A DNA stretch of 64,000 nt from Bradyrhizobium sp. CCBAU 53340. GTDB lineage: Bacteria; Pseudomonadota; Alphaproteobacteria; Rhizobiales; Xanthobacteraceae. Below, in pieces: positions 1 to 8,234 of the stretch (positions within the stretch are counted from its first letter, which is position 1; every line of letters starts with the position of its first letter). Under the pieces are notes generated by a model. That model was not told where the DNA came from, made no database searches, and was given only the letters and a program-made list of their open reading frames with translations. A program made the translations under genes and the position numbers. The DNA lies in contig NZ_CP030055.1 of assembly GCF_015291645.1 (NCBI RefSeq), forward strand, positions 1,178,001 through 1,242,000. The letters are read 5' to 3'.

Positions 1-57
1 CATTGCGATCATCCCGATCATCACCACGGCCACACGCATGGTCATGACCACAAATGA
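1..57 (+). CDS. ureE: Urease accessory protein UreE, C-terminal tail only
   Basis: The first 18 codons before a TGA at 55-57 read as a His/Asp-rich tail ([18 protein letters not shown]), the signature nickel-binding C-terminus of UreE metallochaperones. The gene enters from the left edge, so only the tail is visible. It overlaps the start of ureF in another frame, as is usual in urease operons, which implies translational coupling. UreE delivers nickel to the urease apoprotein together with UreF, UreG and UreD/H. Identification rests on the His-rich tail plus the ureF-ureG context; the body of the protein is outside the window. Confidence 0.85.
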   Translation, partial: HCDHPDHHHGHTHGHDHK

Positions 58-766
58 GCAGGTCGGTGCCGGCGACCTCGTCGAGCGCGAGGCGGCGGCG
101 CTGTACCGGCTGATGACGTGGCTGTCGCCGGCATTTCCCGTCGGCGGCTTCTCCTATTCCAGCGGCATCGAATGGGCGGTCGAAGCGGGTGATATCACTG
201 ATGTCGCGACGTTGGCCGACTGGCTCGACGCGATGCTCGGCGACGGCTCGGGCTTTTGCGATGCGACGTTTCTGGTGCAGGCCTATCGCGCCGCCGAGGC
301 CGGCGAGGATGCCGCGCTCGGCGATATCGCCGAGCTCGCCGCCGCCTTCGTGCCGTCGCGCGAGCGGCAGCTCGAGACGACCTCGCAGGGCCGCGCCTTC
401 ATCGACATCACCCGTGCCGCGTGGGATGCGAACGGCCTGGATGCCATGGTTGCGGCATGCCGTACGCCATTGGTCTATCCCGTTGCCGTCGGCGTCGTCG
501 CCGCAATGCACGCGGTGCCGTTGGCCCCGACGCTGCACGCCTTCCTGCATGCGCTGGTCTCGAACTGGATCTCGGCGGCGAGCCGGCTCATTCCGCTCGG
601 CCAGACCGACAGCCAGCGCGTGCTGGTGAAGCTGGAAGCCGCCGCCGCCGTCACAGCCAATCGGGCGCTGAATGCGACGCTGGACGATCTCGGCAGCGCG
701 ACCTTTCGCGCCGATCTCGCCAGCCTCAGGCACGAGACGCAATATACGCGGCTATTCAGGTCATGA
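38..766 (+). CDS. ureF: Urease accessory protein UreF
   Basis: A 242-residue cytoplasmic protein of normal UreF length. UreF sits between the urease-UreD complex and the GTPase UreG and gates nickel insertion. Recognisable family features are the early [20 protein letters not shown] stretch (SPAFPVGxFxYSxGxE) and the C-terminal region around [14 protein letters not shown]. Two ATGs (38 and 44) are both inside the ureE tail; no clear ribosome site distinguishes them, and coupling to ureE translation is likely. The next gene, ureG, follows after 161 bases rather than directly, because a palindromic repeat lies between them. Confidence 0.95.
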   Translation: MVMTTNEQVGAGDLVEREAAALYRLMTWLSPAFPVGGFSYSSGIEWAVEAGDITDVATLADWLDAMLGDGSGFCDATFLVQAYRAAEAGEDAALGDIAELAAAFVPSRERQLETTSQGRAFIDITRAAWDANGLDAMVAACRTPLVYPVAVGVVAAMHAVPLAPTLHAFLHALVSNWISAASRLIPLGQTDSQRVLVKLEAAAAVTANRALNATLDDLGSATFRADLASLRHETQYTRLFRS

Positions 767-785
767 GGCGCGATCTTGCCACGGT

Positions 786-907
786 GTCGTCCCGGCGAAG
801 GCCGGGACCTATAACCACAAATGTGCGTGGTTATGGAAGGATGAAGCCACAGCCTGTCTCATCAACTGAGTTCGGTGGCTATGGGTCCCGGCTTTCGCCG
901 GGACGAC
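786..907. repeat. Palindromic intergenic repeat, family B copy
   Basis: Outer inverted arms gtcgtcccggcgaaggccgg (from 786) and ccggctttcgccgggacgac (ending 907) enclose an inner ATAACCAC/GTGGTTAT-type pair. A near-identical unit lies at 35619-35745, and related units at 26052-26183, 27856-28044 and 60600-60734. The element separates ureF from ureG. It contains no credible coding frame. Confidence 0.85.
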
Positions 908-927
908 GTTAGGAAAGAGCGAACGAC

Positions 928-1551
928 ATGTCGAAATCTCACGGCCCCTTGCGTGTCGGCGTCGGCGGTCCCGTTGGATCGGGCAAGACCGCGCTGATGG
1001 ACCTGCTCTGCAAGACCATGCGGGAGCGCTACGACATCGCCGCGATTACCAACGACATCTACACCAAGTGGGATGCGGAATTCCTCGTGCGTTCCGGCTC
1101 GCTGACGCCGGACCGCATCGCCGGCGTCGAGACCGGCGGTTGCCCGCACACAGCGATCCGCGAGGACGCTTCGATGAATCTCGCCGCCGTTGCGGACATG
1201 CGGGCCAAATTCCCCGGGCTCGACCTGGTGCTGATCGAATCCGGCGGCGACAATCTCGCGGCCACTTTTTCCCCGGAGCTTGCCGACCTCACCATCTATG
1301 TGATCGACGTTGCCGCCGGCGACAAGATTCCGTCCAAGGGCGGCCCCGGCATCACACGGTCCGACCTCCTGGTCATCAACAAGATCGACCTCGCGCCCCA
1401 TGTCGGGGCGTCCCTCGAGAAGATGAACACCGACGCTAAACGCATGCGCGGCGAACGCCCCTTCGTCATGACCAACCTGAAGAAAAGCGAGGGGCTCGAC
1501 CGTATCGTCGGCTTCATCGAGACCAAAGGTGGGCTGAAACGAGCGGATTGA
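928..1551 (+). CDS. ureG: Urease accessory GTPase UreG
   Basis: A 207-residue SIMIBI-class GTPase that powers nickel transfer into urease. The P-loop [12 protein letters not shown] lies near residues 12-23, followed by the metal-binding-region hallmark [13 protein letters not shown] around residues 103-115 and the guanine-specificity motif NKIDLAP. The invariant CPH motif ([12 protein letters not shown]) that binds nickel is present near residue 72. The start at 928 has a good ribosome site (aggaaagag, 10-12 bases upstream). Length matches the family. It is the last urease gene on this side; the following 280 bases hold no gene I can identify. Confidence 0.97.
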   Translation: MSKSHGPLRVGVGGPVGSGKTALMDLLCKTMRERYDIAAITNDIYTKWDAEFLVRSGSLTPDRIAGVETGGCPHTAIREDASMNLAAVADMRAKFPGLDLVLIESGGDNLAATFSPELADLTIYVIDVAAGDKIPSKGGPGITRSDLLVINKIDLAPHVGASLEKMNTDAKRMRGERPFVMTNLKKSEGLDRIVGFIETKGGLKRAD

Positions 1552-1832
1552 AGCGGGCAAGCTGACGGCCCGCGGCGACATGGCGCAGGCGTTTTCCGCC
1601 GTTAACCTCTGAGGCAAAAGCGCGTCGGCGGAACAAATTTCGGACATAGCGATTATCTACCTCCGGTGCCTGGAGCAAAGCCGTTATCGGCCAGACGATC
1701 GGCCGGGCTGATTAAGCTTTTTGGGCGACCCAAGTTGCGTGCAAATGCCTCCTCCGTCATTATCTCTGGTACTGGGCTCCACCCTGTTTCGGTCCATGGC
1801 CGTTCGAGCGGCGTTGATATGCTCCGTGTTTA

Positions 1833-3524
1833 TTGCCGACCTCCTGCTTCCGCCTGAGTAGTCGCGTGGTCCGGCTGGGTTTCATCATCGGCTTCATCGC
1901 TCTGCTCGGAGCCTTGCTCTCCGGGCTCGCGGCGTATCGCGTCCACGACCAGGAGCTGGCGCTGGACCGGATTGCGCTGGCGCGCGCGATCGACGTTCAT
2001 GCGAGCCTGGTCCAGGACAGATCGACCGAGCGCGAGCTGCTGGCGCGTGTCGCCTCAGGCCTGTTCCGCGCGCCGTCGGTGCTGAAGCCGAACATGCTGG
2101 AGCCGCTGCGTTCGGCCATCTACGCCTTCAAGACCGACTTCGTAGTGGCCGGCTGGGTCGCGCGGCTGCAGCCGAACGAGCTCGCCGCGGCACAGAACGC
2201 CATTGCGGCGGCCGGCTTCCCGAAGCCGCAGATCCGGGATTTCAGCGACAAGCCGATCGACCCGGCCAGCCTGACCCATCCGATCGACGTGCTGATGGAT
2301 CTCGAGCCGCGTAGCGACGAGACCAAGGCGCTGCCGGGCAGTAGCTACGACAACGACCCGGTTCGCAGTGCAATGCTGACGCGGGCCAGGATCGAGAAGC
2401 GGTCAATTGCCTCCGACCCGGTGCCGCTGCTGCGCGGGAACGGGCCGATCGGCGTCATCGTGGCGGCTCCGGTCATTCCCGAGGGCGCCACCGAGCCGGC
2501 CGGCTTCATCACGTTTTCCTATGAGCTCGCCACGCTGATGCTGACCAATGACGATCTGTCATTGTTCTCCGTGGCGCTCAAGGATCCGCGCAAGGAGGGC
2601 AGCGAGCTCGTTGCCAACGACCAGGGCGTGGTTTCGACCCGCATGACGTCGCCGGACGGGCCGGCCCCATCGGCGACGCGCACGGTGAGTTTCGGCGGTC
2701 GCGACTGGCAGCTCGGCTATTACGCCAAGACCAATTCGGCGCGGCGCGCGGAGCAGACCGCGATCATCGTGGCGGCGATCGGCTTCGCGATCACCGCGAT
2801 GGTGTGCGGCCTGTTCGGCTACGTCGCCTACAACAATCTCAGGCTCAGCCGCGAAATCCAGGTGCGGATCGGCTTCGAGCGGCGATTGACCGCGGTCATC
2901 GACGAGCTGAATCATCGCGTGAAGAACATCCTCGCGGTAATCCAGTCGATCGTGACCCGCACGCTGCGCCATGGCTCCGACATCGATGTCGCGCGCGAGC
3001 TCCTGATCGGCCGCATCCACGCCATGTCGAACGTGGTGTCGCTGCTCAGCGAGAGTCAGTGGCAGGGCGTCAAGCTGAAGGGCCTGTTCGAAGCGCGTGC
3101 CATTCCGCATGCCGATCGCATCGCCGTCAGCGGGCCTGACATCGCCGTCAGCGCGCGTGCGGCGCAGAGCCTGTCGCTGCTGTTCTTCGAGCTCGCCTCG
3201 CACTCGGACGAAGGCCTGTCGCTGGTCGGCAAGCATCCGCACATCACCGCAAACTGGACGGTGACGGGCGAAGCGGGTGAGGAGGTTTTCCAGTTCCGCT
3301 GGGAGGAGTTCAACACCAGCGAGGCGACGCGCCGGCCGGATTCAGATTTCGGCCTGATCCTGCTCGACCGTGTCGCGCCCGAAGCGCTCGGCGGCACAGC
3401 CAAGCGCTACTTCACCGACGTCTCCTATGTCTACGAGCTGATAGCGCCGATGGAAACGGTCGTCGACATGACCGAACGCGACCGCACCGACAAGATCTCG
3501 GCGCCGGTGCGGCCGGCGAAGTAG
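1833..3524 (+). CDS. CHASE-domain sensor protein, HWE/HisKA_2 kinase-like with degenerate ATP site
   Basis: A 563-residue inner-membrane sensor. One membrane segment lies near residues 14-34 and a second near 309-331; between them is a periplasmic CHASE domain (typical SYDNDPVRSAMLTRA segment around residue 171). The cytoplasmic part begins with an HWE/HisKA_2 phosphoacceptor helix, ELNHRVKNILAVIQS, His361. The ATP-binding half is eroded: the family N-box HELATNAxKYGAL is here FELASHSDEGLSL (451-464 region) with no Asn, while the WxE motif (RWEEF, W490) survives and the glycine box is reduced to DFGLILLDR. The start is a TTG at 1833; a GTG at 1866 is an alternative and neither has a clear ribosome site. 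No response regulator is adjacent. Confidence 0.75.
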   Translation: MPTSCFRLSSRVVRLGFIIGFIALLGALLSGLAAYRVHDQELALDRIALARAIDVHASLVQDRSTERELLARVASGLFRAPSVLKPNMLEPLRSAIYAFKTDFVVAGWVARLQPNELAAAQNAIAAAGFPKPQIRDFSDKPIDPASLTHPIDVLMDLEPRSDETKALPGSSYDNDPVRSAMLTRARIEKRSIASDPVPLLRGNGPIGVIVAAPVIPEGATEPAGFITFSYELATLMLTNDDLSLFSVALKDPRKEGSELVANDQGVVSTRMTSPDGPAPSATRTVSFGGRDWQLGYYAKTNSARRAEQTAIIVAAIGFAITAMVCGLFGYVAYNNLRLSREIQVRIGFERRLTAVIDELNHRVKNILAVIQSIVTRTLRHGSDIDVARELLIGRIHAMSNVVSLLSESQWQGVKLKGLFEARAIPHADRIAVSGPDIAVSARAAQSLSLLFFELASHSDEGLSLVGKHPHITANWTVTGEAGEEVFQFRWEEFNTSEATRRPDSDFGLILLDRVAPEALGGTAKRYFTDVSYVYELIAPMETVVDMTERDRTDKISAPVRPAK

Positions 3525-3540
3525 AGTCCGCGCCTCCCCA

Positions 3541-3900
3541 TCAGGCCGAGGTTGGTCGTGCGGCGACTGCCGTCATCTCGAGTTTGACGCCAGGACCGAG
3601 ATCGGCCACGCCGACGGCAGCACGCGCAGGCAGATGAGCTTCCGCGAAGTGCGCCTTCCAGGCCGCATTGAACGCAGCCTTCTCGCTCAGGTCAGTCATG
3701 AAGATGGTCACCTGCAAGACGTTGGCCATGTCGGATCCGAGAGTCTTCAGGAGTTGCGACAACTGGCCAAGCACATCGTTGGCCTGGCCGGACATGTCGC
3801 GGCTGGTGTCCTCGGGGACAATTCCGCCGATATAGAGCACACCTGCATGCTCGACGACTTCATGGAGCAAGCCTTCGTATGGCAAGATGCGTTTGATCAT
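3541..3900 (-). CDS. RidA/YjgF/Rid family protein
   Basis: A 119-residue cytoplasmic protein of the Rid family, whose members hydrolyse reactive enamine/imine intermediates from PLP enzymes. Family marks are the LYIGGIVPE segment, the QLSQLLKTLGSDMANVLQV helix-strand, and the C-terminal PARAAVGVADLGPGVKLEM stretch, which holds the Arg (in PAR) and the Glu expected of deaminase-competent members. The start is the ATG complementary to 3898-3900. It is downstream of, and in the same direction as, the TetR gene (59-base gap), so the pair may be co-transcribed; I cannot tell its substrate. Confidence 0.9.
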   Translation of the reverse strand: MIKRILPYEGLLHEVVEHAGVLYIGGIVPEDTSRDMSGQANDVLGQLSQLLKTLGSDMANVLQVTIFMTDLSEKAAFNAAWKAHFAEAHLPARAAVGVADLGPGVKLEMTAVAARPTSA

Positions 3901-3959
3901 GATGAGACGGATGCTCCTGTAGGACTCGAAATGAGATTTCCGCGCATTGCGCGTCTGCT

Positions 3960-4631
3960 TTAGCCCTTCGGCCGCAGCACCAGGTCGACCAGGCTGCGCG
4001 CATAGGCCGGCGTGATCGGCGCGATGCCGAACACGTAGCGATAGAACAGGCTGCCATAGATGGCGTCGTAGAGATCCTCCGCCGGGCCTTCGGCCTGGAT
4101 GCTGCCGTCGCGCTGGCCGGTCGCGATCATATCCACCAGCGCGTCGCGGCGAAATTGCAGATAGCGGGCATAGAACAGTTCGGCGGAGCCGGTCTTGGAG
4201 ATGCATTCGGAGATGACGGCAAGCTGCACCTTGCCGAACTCGCCTTGCAGGGCTTCGGCATAGGCCGCGGCATGGCGGCGCGCGCGCGCTGCGGGCGTGC
4301 CCGCGCTCACGGGTGGCAGCGGCAGCATTTGTGCGGCGTGGTGGAGAAAGGCGTCGATCAGCAGCGCCTCCCGCGACGGCCACCATTTGTAGATCGTCAT
4401 CTTGGAGACGTTGGAATGGCGCGCGACCGCATCGATCGTGGTTGCGCCAAGGCCGGTCGTGGCCATCAGCGCATAGGCGCTTTCGAGAATGGCATGGGTG
4501 GTCTCGACCGAGCGCGGCCGGCCGCGCCGGGGTGCGCCCTCGGCTGCATCAGACGTGCTTTTCGCTATGACCAAGCCGGTCTCCTTGCGCAGAGGCTGCC
4601 ATTCCCGCGTGACCGCCGCCTCGTCCCGCAT
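3960..4631 (-). CDS. TetR/AcrR family transcriptional regulator
   Basis: A DNA-binding repressor of up to 223 residues. The N-terminal helix-turn-helix runs over roughly residues 42-90 (IDAVARHSNVSKMTIYKWWP is the turn and recognition helix); the rest is the ligand/dimer domain. It carries a C-terminal region rich in Tyr and Arg typical of TetR_C families. The ATG at 4631 has no ribosome site; a TTG at 4574 preceded by GGAG at six bases is a plausible shorter start that still keeps the whole HTH. Adjacent genes are ridA (downstream, same strand) and opgC (upstream, same strand); the ligand is unknown. Confidence 0.9.
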   Translation of the reverse strand: MRDEAAVTREWQPLRKETGLVIAKSTSDAAEGAPRRGRPRSVETTHAILESAYALMATTGLGATTIDAVARHSNVSKMTIYKWWPSREALLIDAFLHHAAQMLPLPPVSAGTPAARARRHAAAYAEALQGEFGKVQLAVISECISKTGSAELFYARYLQFRRDALVDMIATGQRDGSIQAEGPAEDLYDAIYGSLFYRYVFGIAPITPAYARSLVDLVLRPKG

Positions 4632-4669
4632 AGCGTAGCGGCGGCCGGCAGCCTAGCGAAATCGCGCGA

Positions 4670-5812
4670 CTAGGCCCGCTGCCGCAGGGCCGCCGGCTCG
4701 TCCTGCCGCTTCGACCAGGAGATATAATAGGCCACGGCGGTCATCGCCGCGAAACCGGCAAGGCTCACCCCGATCTGTATCACGACCAGGTTGGCGCCTG
4801 TGATCAGGATGAGATGGCCGGCGAAGGACAAGAATACGCCGATGCAGAACACGGCGAGCCATTCCTCGCCGCATTTGATCACCATCTGGAGCGGCTTCCA
4901 TTGCAGCCCCGGATGCTCCGCGGGGATGAGATGGGTTGCGATAAAGGCGAGCGCGAGGAAATGGAGCACGCGATAGGGCGCGAGATTTTCCTTGTCGGCC
5001 GGCGTGATGCCGTTGAGCACCACATCAGGCAGATAGGCCGACAGTGCAGGCGAGTGGCGCATCAAGGTGATGGCCATCGCCGCGACGAGATAGGCGCCCG
5101 CGAGAACGCGCAGCCAGGGCAGGTTGTGCAAGCCGCGGCCCGAAGCGCCGGTAACGGCGAACCAGCCGCCCAATACCATCAGCATCTGCCAGCAGAACGG
5201 ATTGAACGTCCAATCCTGGTCAGGATAAGCGTGGAAATTCCAACCGAACCAGCGCGCGGCGAGATACAGCGCGACTGATGCGCCCAGCGTCAGGTTCGGG
5301 TGCCGCAGCAGACCCCACAAGGCGAACGGGAAGAACGCCATCAGCGGAATCATCAGCTGCAGGAGGTCGAGGTTGAGCGGCTGTTCCTGGAGCACCAATC
5401 CCTGGACCAGGATGCGCAGCGGGTGCTCGAGAATTCCCGAGATGTTGTATTCCTCGATGATCTCGGGTGCCATCGATTGCGAGGCGACATAGGCGATGGC
5501 GTCGATATAGATCACGAACAGCACGACGTAGGCGGCATAGAGCCGCCAGACGCGGCGGAAGATGCGGGTCGCCGCGACGACATAGCCGCGCTCCAGCGAC
5601 ATCCTGCCGTAAATGATGGCGACGCCGTAGCCCACCACGAACACGAACAGATCGGCCGCGCCGCTGAAGCCGAAATTGCGCAGCGTCAGCAGATTGACGA
5701 CGTTGTTCGGGACGTGGTCGACGAAGACCGACCAATTGGCAATGCCGAGCGTCAGATAGAGCCTGGCGTCGTGTTGAAATGCGGCAAGGTTCGCCTTGAC
5801 GGACGGTTTCAT
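4670..5812 (-). CDS. opgC: OpgC-type integral membrane acyltransferase
   Basis: A 380-residue polytopic inner-membrane protein with about ten hydrophobic segments. It matches the OpgC family, which transfers succinyl groups to periplasmic glucans; the RDxRL-like N-terminus (DARLYLTLGIANWSVFVDH), the FGFSGAADLFVFVVGYGVA segment and the RILVQGLVLQEQP stretch are characteristic. No opgG/opgH glucan synthesis genes are nearby, so the substrate here is inferred only from the family. Its stop lies 38 bases before the start of the TetR gene, so TetR could be read from the same transcript. Confidence 0.85.
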   Translation of the reverse strand: MKPSVKANLAAFQHDARLYLTLGIANWSVFVDHVPNNVVNLLTLRNFGFSGAADLFVFVVGYGVAIIYGRMSLERGYVVAATRIFRRVWRLYAAYVVLFVIYIDAIAYVASQSMAPEIIEEYNISGILEHPLRILVQGLVLQEQPLNLDLLQLMIPLMAFFPFALWGLLRHPNLTLGASVALYLAARWFGWNFHAYPDQDWTFNPFCWQMLMVLGGWFAVTGASGRGLHNLPWLRVLAGAYLVAAMAITLMRHSPALSAYLPDVVLNGITPADKENLAPYRVLHFLALAFIATHLIPAEHPGLQWKPLQMVIKCGEEWLAVFCIGVFLSFAGHLILITGANLVVIQIGVSLAGFAAMTAVAYYISWSKRQDEPAALRQRA

Positions 5813-5999
5813 CGCGGAAATTGACTTCTGGAATCAGGGGCGATGCTTTTAGCGGCAACTGCATGCCTATCCGAGTAGCGATTGCGTGAGAAGGGTGGAT
5901 TGACCGCGCCTGGTGAAAAATTGCGCTGTATCGGGCCATCGAAATCCGACCGGCCTGCTCGCCCGGCCGGCAGCGCAACTTTCCTAACGTGCCTCGTCC

Positions 6000-6452
6000 T
6001 TACTCGGCCGGCTCGGCCGCCGCCTCATCCGTCGCGCCAGCGCGGCTTGCGAGGATTCCGAGCGCGACGCCGCCGATCGCCAGGATCGGCAACAACCGTT
6101 TGACGCCGATGGCGCGGACGATCTGCAGGCCTGTTGCGATCAGCATGGGATCCGCGAGCATGCTGGGTGCCGCTTTCGCGGCGCGCTCGGCGGCGATGCG
6201 CGCGCGTGTCCGCATCTCCCGCTTGTAACCCCAATAGGTCCCTGCGGCGGCGAGCGTCAGCAGGAAGAAGATGCCGGCGCCGGCGAGGCAGGCCTGCACG
6301 GGGCCGTATTTTTCCAGCACCGAGATGAACGCCGCCGCGCAAAGGAAGCATGTGGTGACGAACAGCGCAAAGGCCGCACCGGCAGCAAGCGACGTCAGCC
6401 GGATTGTCGTGCCTGTCGATGCGCTGATGCCGTCGATGATGCGCTGAAACAC
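6000..6452 (-). CDS. Small two-helix membrane protein, unknown function
   Basis: A 150-residue protein I cannot name with confidence. It has two strong hydrophobic segments close to the N-terminus (about residues 18-42 and 50-72), then a basic helical stretch (WGYKREMRTRARIAAERAAK), then a third short hydrophobic segment near residues 121-133 and an acidic tail. The layout resembles the Phage_holin_3_6 superfamily often found next to DUF883 genes, but this is a resemblance, not a match. The GTG start (complement of 6450-6452) has a good ribosome site, gggag, seven or so bases upstream. It begins 11 bases after the DUF883 gene ends, so they form one operon, presumably under the stress promoter at 6876-6900. 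Confidence 0.7.
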   Translation of the reverse strand: MFQRIIDGISASTGTTIRLTSLAAGAAFALFVTTCFLCAAAFISVLEKYGPVQACLAGAGIFFLLTLAAAGTYWGYKREMRTRARIAAERAAKAAPSMLADPMLIATGLQIVRAIGVKRLLPILAIGGVALGILASRAGATDEAAAEPAE

Positions 6453-6463
6453 GGTCTTGCTCC

Positions 6464-6835
6464 CTAGCGGCGCCAGGCGAAGCCGATCAGGAAGCCGATG
6501 CCGAGTGCGACGCCGACGGTCGCGAGCGGCCGCTGCGTGATTGCGTCTTCCAGCGTCTCCTCGAGCGAGCCGTAGGCATCCTGCGCAGCATCCATCATGG
6601 CGCTGCCGCGCTCCGAGAAGTCGTCGAGCGTTGAATCCACGTTGTCCCGCGCCTGCCGGTAGCCACGTCGGGCCTGCTTGCCCGTGGCATTGGCGAACGT
6701 GTTGAGCGCGTCGGTGATCTGGTCGGTGAGGGCGGCGATATCGCTTTTCACGGCTGCTACATCCTTCTCGAGGCGTTCTGCGGTGGCTTTGTCGATCCAG
6801 TCTCGCATCCCGGCTTCGCCATTGGTCATTGACAT
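6464..6835 (-). CDS. DUF883 (ElaB/YqjD-like) membrane-anchored stress protein
   Basis: A 123-residue protein with a long amphipathic helical N-terminal part (about residues 12-90, rich in Ala, Asp and Lys/Arg) and a C-terminal Gly-rich membrane anchor, RPLATVGVALGIGFLIGFAW. This is the DUF883/ElaB arrangement; ElaB and YqjD of E. coli bind ribosomes and sit in the inner membrane in stationary phase. I chose the ATG at 6835 because GGAG lies seven bases upstream; a TTG just before it and an ATG six bases later are possible. The upstream EcfG-type promoter predicts induction by general stress. Confidence 0.88.
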   Translation of the reverse strand: MSMTNGEAGMRDWIDKATAERLEKDVAAVKSDIAALTDQITDALNTFANATGKQARRGYRQARDNVDSTLDDFSERGSAMMDAAQDAYGSLEETLEDAITQRPLATVGVALGIGFLIGFAWRR

Positions 6836-6875
6836 CAAGGGGCTCCAAAACTGTCGGCCGCGGAGATAGCCGGAA

Positions 6876-6900
6876 AACGTTTCGTCTTCGGGGAAGTTCC
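6876..6900 (-). promoter_or_regulatory. EcfG-type general stress promoter for the DUF883 operon
   Basis: On the minus strand GGAAC (complement of 6896-6900) is followed after exactly 16 bases by CGTT (complement of 6876-6879). This is a full match to the GGAAC-N16/17-CGTT consensus of the alphaproteobacterial EcfG sigma factor. The -10 element is 40 bases before the ATG at 6835. It sits directly after the stop codon of the AI-2E-type gene, which is where an independent promoter would be needed. Confidence 0.75.
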
Positions 6901-6914
6901 GTTCGCGGCCGCCG

Positions 6915-8027
6915 TTACGCCTGCGGAAGCTGCGGCGTATCCTCCGGCAACAGATGCTCCTTCAGGATCAACCCGACGATCAGCAGCGGAGACGACAGGA
7001 AGGCGCCCATTGGCCCCCACAGCCAGGTCCAGAAGGCCAGCGCGATGAATACGGCCAGCGCATTCAGCGCCAGCCTGCGGCCGATGATGGTCGGTGTGAC
7101 AAAGTGCCCTTCCATGAACGTGATGCCGCCGAAGGCGATCGCCGCGGCCAGGCCGCCGCCGATGGTCGGGAACGCCACGACCCCGATGACGGCCAGAATG
7201 AGGAACATCGCGACCGGCCCGATGATCGGGATGAAGTTCAGCGTTGCGGCGAGGGCGCCGAGGCCGGCCGGATTGGGCATGCCCGTGATTGCGCAAACGA
7301 CACCGGCGGCTACGCCGACGCCGATATTGATGACGGTGACCGTCAGCAGATAATTGCCGAGATGGACCTCGATCTCGTTCAGGATCCGCAGCGTGCGCAG
7401 CCTCGCATCGCGCTCGCTGAACGTCATGATCAGCGCGCGCCGCAGGTCGCGCCAGCTCGCGATGAACAGGATCAGGGTGGCGAAGAACAGCAGGAATTCG
7501 GCAAAGGTCGGCGACAGGAATTCCAGCGTCGGTTGCACCCATTCGATCTTGGGGAGCGGGACACTCGGCAGCTGCTCCGAGCCGCCGACCATGGTCTGGA
7601 GCTCTTGCCACAGCGCCAGAGGGCGATCGAAAACGTGCATCTTGTCCTTGAGCTGTCCGGCAAGCTCCGGCAGACGTGAGCTCCAGGCCATCACCGGCGA
7701 GGCAATAAGTGCGAAGATGAACGCGACGACCGCACTCACCGTGATCACGATGAGCACGGCGCCGAGGGCTCGCGGCACCCCTCGCTTTTCAAGGAAGGTC
7801 GCTGCCGGCGACAGCATGGTGCCGGCGACGACGGCCATCACGACAGGCAGGAAGAACGCTTTGGCGACATAGAGCACGGCGACGACGGCGATCAGGAGCA
7901 GGCCGGCGAGGGCAAAGGCAACGAATTCGGTGCGTCGGATCACCGGCGGCAGCTCGATGTGGCTGTCAGGAAGCGGAGTGCCCTCGTCGGTGCTGGAAAT
8001 CAGTCGCTCACTGGGAAGGACGCGCAC
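6915..8027 (-). CDS. AI-2E family transporter (PF01594-type permease)
   Basis: A polytopic inner-membrane permease of the AI-2E exporter/TqsA family, about 370 residues from the start chosen. Four hydrophobic segments occupy the N-terminal third, followed by the large amphipathic/periplasmic region and then the conserved C-terminal block NFIPIIGPVAMFLILAVIG, FVTPTIIGRRLALNALAVFI and WLWGPMGAFLSSPLLI. The open frame continues to 8216, but the added N-terminus is Arg/Ser-rich and overlaps the stress promoter of the divergent gene at 8162-8187; a GTG at 8027 with GGGAGAG eight bases upstream fits the family length better. Substrate is not known; many family members do not transport AI-2. Confidence 0.88.
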   Translation of the reverse strand: MRVLPSERLISSTDEGTPLPDSHIELPPVIRRTEFVAFALAGLLLIAVVAVLYVAKAFFLPVVMAVVAGTMLSPAATFLEKRGVPRALGAVLIVITVSAVVAFIFALIASPVMAWSSRLPELAGQLKDKMHVFDRPLALWQELQTMVGGSEQLPSVPLPKIEWVQPTLEFLSPTFAEFLLFFATLILFIASWRDLRRALIMTFSERDARLRTLRILNEIEVHLGNYLLTVTVINIGVGVAAGVVCAITGMPNPAGLGALAATLNFIPIIGPVAMFLILAVIGVVAFPTIGGGLAAAIAFGGITFMEGHFVTPTIIGRRLALNALAVFIALAFWTWLWGPMGAFLSSPLLIVGLILKEHLLPEDTPQLPQA

Positions 8028-8161
8028 AATATCTCTCCCGCACGGAAGCTCTTCCGCGCGCCCATTGATGACGGAAAAACGCGCGGCGGACGTCAGGGTT
8101 CCATCGCGGCTTCGTGAAGTTGCGGTCGCTTGACTGTGACTCGGCTGCCGCACGCAGCAGC

Positions 8162-8187
8162 GGAACTTGAGTCGGCATCGCTGCGTT
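8162..8187 (+). promoter_or_regulatory. EcfG-type general stress promoter for the L,D-transpeptidase gene
   Basis: GGAAC at 8162-8166 and CGTT at 8184-8187, separated by 17 bases, a full match to the EcfG consensus. The -10 element ends 47 bases before the ATG at 8235. It would also transcribe the following DUF2865 gene, which is only 18 bases downstream of the transpeptidase. Confidence 0.7.
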
Positions 8188-8234
8188 GACGGCACAGCAG
8201 CATCACCCAGATGCACACATCAACGGGGCGCCAC

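Noticed and set aside
862-1647. Long minus-strand open frame over ureG
   Set aside because: It is an antisense shadow of ureG caused by high GC third positions; its product is low-complexity and has no family.
1629-1660. Possible EcfG promoter before the CHASE sensor (GGAAC at about 1630)
   Set aside because: After 16-17 bases the sequence is GATT/ATTA, with no CGTT or GTT, and it is about 180 bases from the start.
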